Source of the DNA: Siderastrea radians
Lineage: Eukaryota > Cnidaria > Anthozoa > Scleractinia > Rhizangiidae
Reading direction: 5' to 3'
NCBI GenBank assembly: GCA_964017195.1
Contig: OZ024894.1
Location: 487,501-551,500, forward strand
Length of the DNA: 64,000 bases
Made by a program: the position numbers and the translations under genes. This document shows, piece after piece, positions 37,001 to 40,000 of the stretch; the stretch's first letter is position 1; each line of letters starts with the position of its first letter. The notes under the pieces are model-generated. The model was not told the DNA's origin. It saw only the letters and a program-made list of their open reading frames with translations, and did not search any database.

Positions 37001-40000
37001 GATTATGGGCACCTAGTAATTGACCACAGTGCCATGTTACTGCGCCACTTCCGCTCCCTGTACAAGTACTCTGGGCAGGGCTTTGAAGCATCCCACAAAT
37101 TACACCGTCAACTTTATTCAAAGGCAACTAACCATGATTCAACTGCACCTGGGCAGTCGTGTAAGTTAAGCAATTAGACATACAGAGTGTGTGTTCTTTT
37201 CATCTTTATTGTGATTTTTTTGGCACACCAGTGTGACTCCTTTAACTGTGCAGGTCCTCCTGTATAAGTATTGCTAGAATTGAGAATTTAGATGTAATAT
37301 TTGGAAATTTAATATACCATTGTTTATTTTGAGTACTGTTTATGTACCCATACCCCAAGAGTTGAAATGTAGCTTCTTGTCATCAATAGATTCCTCCTTT
37401 TGTGTTGATATGAAATGCGTCAAAACCATTTGATATGCCTGGATCATTTGACGGCCTTCAGGGCAGGTTGCATGTGAATGTTGTCATCCTCTTGAAAGAC
37501 TATTGCATTCATGGACTTGGTGAACTGCAAATTCCTTATAAGTAAAGGTTTTGGTTATACAAAAACAAGTAAAAATCAACGCTGGTAAAATCGAACGACG
37601 TTTCGGTGTCGTCATGACGCCATTTTCAAGTTCAAAAATGATTCAAATAAACTGTCAGGAATAGTAGCTAGAGATTAACATAAATGATTGCAGAGTCACG
37701 CAAATAGTTTAGCTCGAATTGAGTCCGATTGGACATTAAGAGATGACTCTGCGTGACTCTGCACTGATTAATCATTTGTGTTAACCTCCAGCTACTATTC
37801 CTGACAGTTTCTTTGAATCATTTTTGAACTTGAAAATGGCGTCATGACGACACCGAAATGTCGTTCGATTTTACCAGCATTGATTTTTACTTGTTTTTGA
37901 ACTGCAAATTGGCAGACTTATAAGAAATTCAATTTAATCAATCATGATAGTATGAGTGATGGGCATTATAGTCAAGACTGTGTATTTATTGCAATTTCAG
38001 TGGATCAAATCTTAACACACTGGTTTGCAACTATGCTTCTGGCATTAAGGCATGCTTTTCGCGAAGCCAAGGATTGCATTGTGCTTGGTAAGTTCACTAA
38101 TGCAGATATATACTTAGAAGTTATTAGTTTTAAGTATGATGTTGGGAATGTCAGAGAAATGGTTGTGCTATTGTCTCATTTTTTTATGGAAGACGAAAGA
38201 GCGTGTGCAACTTGTTATTATCTGGGCAGATCTATTTTGTAGGCGCTGTAGTCTATCCATGTCTTGTTGAAGCCAACTGCTCCAGGCGATGTCGCAGTAA
38301 TCAAAAAATGGAAGAATTATTGTGTTGTAAACAAGTATTGCTGCCTCTTTTGTCACGAAACCTTAACGCAGCCTAGGATACTAACTCTTGTAACCACCTT
38401 TTCACACACATATATATGTTTTCCTTCAATTACCTAAACAAGTAAAGACTTAGCCATAATAATGAAATTGCCTTAGGCAATCAAGGTTTGCTTGTTGAAG
38501 ACCAAAAACTCATTTCACTTACTAGGGTTTCAAGCATATGATGTTTATTTTGGACAACAATGAAAACTAGTGCACACCGTTGTTATGTGAAGTATCGTAG
38601 TCTTATAACCTTTGACAGAGCCCAAGTATGTACAGTACGGTACTTTTGTGTTCATTACAGCAAAGAAAAAGTTTAGCTTCCGTGGATGTGGGTGGAAACC
38701 CATTGACACTAAACAGTGGACAGCAGACAAACAGAGTTGGATTTTGGCCATTGACAACCTGTTTAGCCAGATACTTGGTGGAGACTTTCTACCTTATGTT
38801 TATGATAAAGACAAGGGGACAAGTGTCGACCTGCATGCAATGAATGCCTTAGTGGAGTATGATCATGATGAGTGGGAGAAAAGCTATTTGGAGAGGAAGG
38901 GGTCTTTTCTGAAAGATACATCTTCTGAAAAACAAACGAAATTGAAATGTCAACAGAGTTTGGCTCCCACGCAGCTGCCCTTCATAGGTGCTCAGACTAC
39001 CCAGGCAATTAAACTAGACATAGACAATTCTTCTCATGATGTTCTTGCGAAATGCCTCGACCCAACTCCGACTTCCAAGGAGGTGCTTAATATTATTAGT
39101 GATGATGAAGATGAAGCTGAAGAAACAACTGGTCATAGTGATGGTAGTGCACAACAGCCTTCTTTCCAACTGTCCTCTGCTTTGTTCAAAGCTGCGACAA
39201 GAGCTGAACTATCTGCTCTGGACTCTGTAATCCCACCAATATTGCCCTCCACTGGTTCCATACCTCCTTTTCATGTACAGGTATCAGACAGCAATCTGGT
39301 CTTCACAGATCCATTCAGTCTGGTTCACCGTCCATGTGAAACAGTTGTGGGAGCAGCAGAAGAAATCATGAATGAGCAAAAGAGAAAGGGTAACCATCCA
39401 TCAGGGATTGTCGTTCAAGGCCTTGGGCAGTTCTCTGAACAGGGCTTGAGAATTCTTCGACAATTCTGTGAAATTTCTAAAACCAGGGGTAAAATTGCTG
39501 CTGAAGCTCACTGGCTTTCAAATATTCAGTGTCCCTCTCACGAACTTGCTCTTTTTCAAGACTTCCTCTGGAACAGACCAATGACTAGTGTGGTTCTTAG
39601 ATGTGGCAACAAAGCTATTGATGTCCTTTCCTTTTGTGATCTTGTAGGAGAAAGGTATATCGATAGCTTTGTAATCGATGTGTGTATTAACAAGTACATG
39701 GAGGAAAGCTACAGTCAAGGAAGGCAAGACACACTGTTCTTTCCAACCGAATTTTTTCACTGGATGACTTGTGATGACAAGGTCTTCAAACTCAGGCAGT
39801 TGGAAGAAAGAGCTTCACATTTTACCACATTAAGCACCCTTCAGCAGATTCTGGTGCCAGTGCACATGCCAAACCATTGGGGCCTGATCTATGTCAACCT
39901 TGCAGGTCAGCTTTTACATTTTGATGATGGGCTAACTTCCCATGTGCCTTCAACAGCCCTTCCTTCCATCAAAGAGGCATTGAATCTCCTTCTTGAAATG